Assembly (NCBI GenBank): GCA_018702715.1
Contig: JABIYQ010000329.1
Location: 1 to 7,768, forward strand
Reading direction: 5' to 3'
From: Desulfobacula sp.
GTDB lineage: Bacteria > Desulfobacterota > Desulfobacteria > Desulfobacterales > Desulfobacteraceae
Length of the DNA stretch: 7,768 bases
Under the pieces are notes generated by a model, which ran no database searches, had not been told where the DNA came from, and saw only the letters and a list, made by a program, of their open reading frames with translations. Both the position numbers and the translations under genes were made by a program. Below are positions 7,372 through 7,768 of this stretch, in pieces; positions within the stretch are counted from its first letter, which is position 1, and each line of letters starts with the position of its first letter.

Positions 7372-7387
7372 GCCAAAGGTGTATAAT
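7362..7387 (+). promoter_or_regulatory. Promoter-like pair upstream of the folate cyclo-ligase gene
   Basis: A perfect -35 TTGACA (7362-7367) and a perfect -10 TATAAT (7382-7387), but separated by only 14 bases instead of about 17. A start near 7394 would leave a leader of about 36 bases. The short spacing suggests weak or activator-dependent use, or that TATAAT works with another upstream element. Confidence 0.5.
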
Positions 7388-7415
7388 AGTTCAGAAAAAC
7401 TTTCTTTGTAATAAA

Positions 7416-7421
7416 AAAGGA
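7416..7421 (+). promoter_or_regulatory. Ribosome binding site of the folate cyclo-ligase-like gene
   Basis: AAAGGA eight bases before ATG 7430. It supports this start in a frame that is otherwise open and cut by the window end. Confidence 0.7.
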
Positions 7422-7429
7422 CAAAATAG

Positions 7430-7768
7430 ATGGATGAAATAAAGAATGGGAAAATAAATAATTTGACATTGGTGGCCGACCGGTTGGAATACCTTGCAAA
7501 AGAAGACCTTTTTGAGAAATATGAGAAGATTGAGCATAAGCTTTTTGAGTTTGCCAATTTCATGGAAGCCCAACTGGCTTTTTTTTATACTCCAATAAGT
7601 AATGAAATGCCCACAGAAAAAATTATTAAAAAAGCATTACAGATAGAAAAAGGAATTGCCTTACCCGTATTTACCTATGCAAAAAACGCCATTAACCTTT
7701 ATAAAATCAATAATTATGAAAACGATCTTGTAACAAGCGCCAATGATATTCTTGAGCCGGATATTGAA
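7430..7768 (+). CDS. 5-formyltetrahydrofolate cyclo-ligase-like protein, 3'-truncated by the window end
   Basis: The family (MTHFS, YgfA) converts 5-formyl-THF to 5,10-methenyl-THF using ATP, returning a storage or inhibitory folate to one-carbon metabolism. 113 codons are visible and remain open to the last base. Recognisable family features: the segment FFYTPISNEMPTEKIIKKAL (the usual Y-x-P-x-x-x-E-x-x-T-x-x-II pattern), then KGIALPVF, and finally ILEPDIE, which corresponds to the conserved GILEP. The N-terminal 50 residues (R18, then E25 to F46) align loosely with the helical start, but the usual Lys-x-x-Leu-Arg at the very front is not clear. The ATP- and Mg-binding GxGxGYYD region lies beyond the window. 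It is divergently transcribed from serS. The assignment rests on these partial patterns only. Confidence 0.75.
   Translation, partial: MDEIKNGKINNLTLVADRLEYLAKEDLFEKYEKIEHKLFEFANFMEAQLAFFYTPISNEMPTEKIIKKALQIEKGIALPVFTYAKNAINLYKINNYENDLVTSANDILEPDIE

Noticed and set aside
7250..7429. 6S RNA gene next to the folate cyclo-ligase gene, as in enterobacteria
   Set aside because: The gap is 180 bases and is filled with promoter elements facing both ways; no long bulged hairpin is evident.
7281..7573. Small - strand frames across the divergent promoters and the start of the folate gene
   Set aside because: They overlap the promoter elements and a supported + strand gene with a good ribosome binding site; no recognisable protein.

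Overview
The window is AT-rich and almost fully coding. It reads as a chromosomal housekeeping region of a Gram-negative (diderm) bacterium with type IV pili. The PilQ-type outer-membrane secretin, the lipoprotein signal peptide, the style of the proteins and the low GC suggest Desulfobacterota/deltaproteobacteria, perhaps the Desulfobacterales. This placement is an inference from protein style, with no search behind it. I see no tRNA, rRNA, CRISPR array, insertion sequence or phage gene.

Layout. From the left edge to 2163 (+ strand) lies the 3' part of a pilQ-type secretin gene whose start is outside the window. Facing it on the - strand is a four-gene unit that reads right to left from about 7285 to 2160: serS (seryl-tRNA synthetase), thrC (threonine synthase), a large exported LysM-domain protein of unknown function, and a six-TPR lipoprotein resembling the PilF/Tgl pilotins. 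All three internal junctions overlap (11, 4 and 4 bases), so the unit is probably one transcript with translational coupling. The last gene meets pilQ tail to tail, and both stop codons lie within one TTAA. At the right edge, divergent from serS, is the 5' part of a gene resembling 5-formyltetrahydrofolate cyclo-ligase, cut by the window end.

Regulation. The 180-base gap between serS and the folate gene (7250-7429) is the only real intergenic space. It holds a good sigma70-like promoter for the serS unit and a second promoter-like pair facing right. A 9-base inverted repeat overlaps both -35 elements.

How the genes may work together. The secretin, the candidate pilotin and the LysM wall-binding protein could form one module: the pilotin helps the secretin insert and multimerise in the outer membrane, and a LysM protein anchors the complex to peptidoglycan, as TsaP or FimV do elsewhere. 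The link to serS and thrC may be only transcriptional. The LysM protein's C-terminal 300 residues, which I do not recognise, are the least explained part of the window. I found no clear evidence for a wholly new system.
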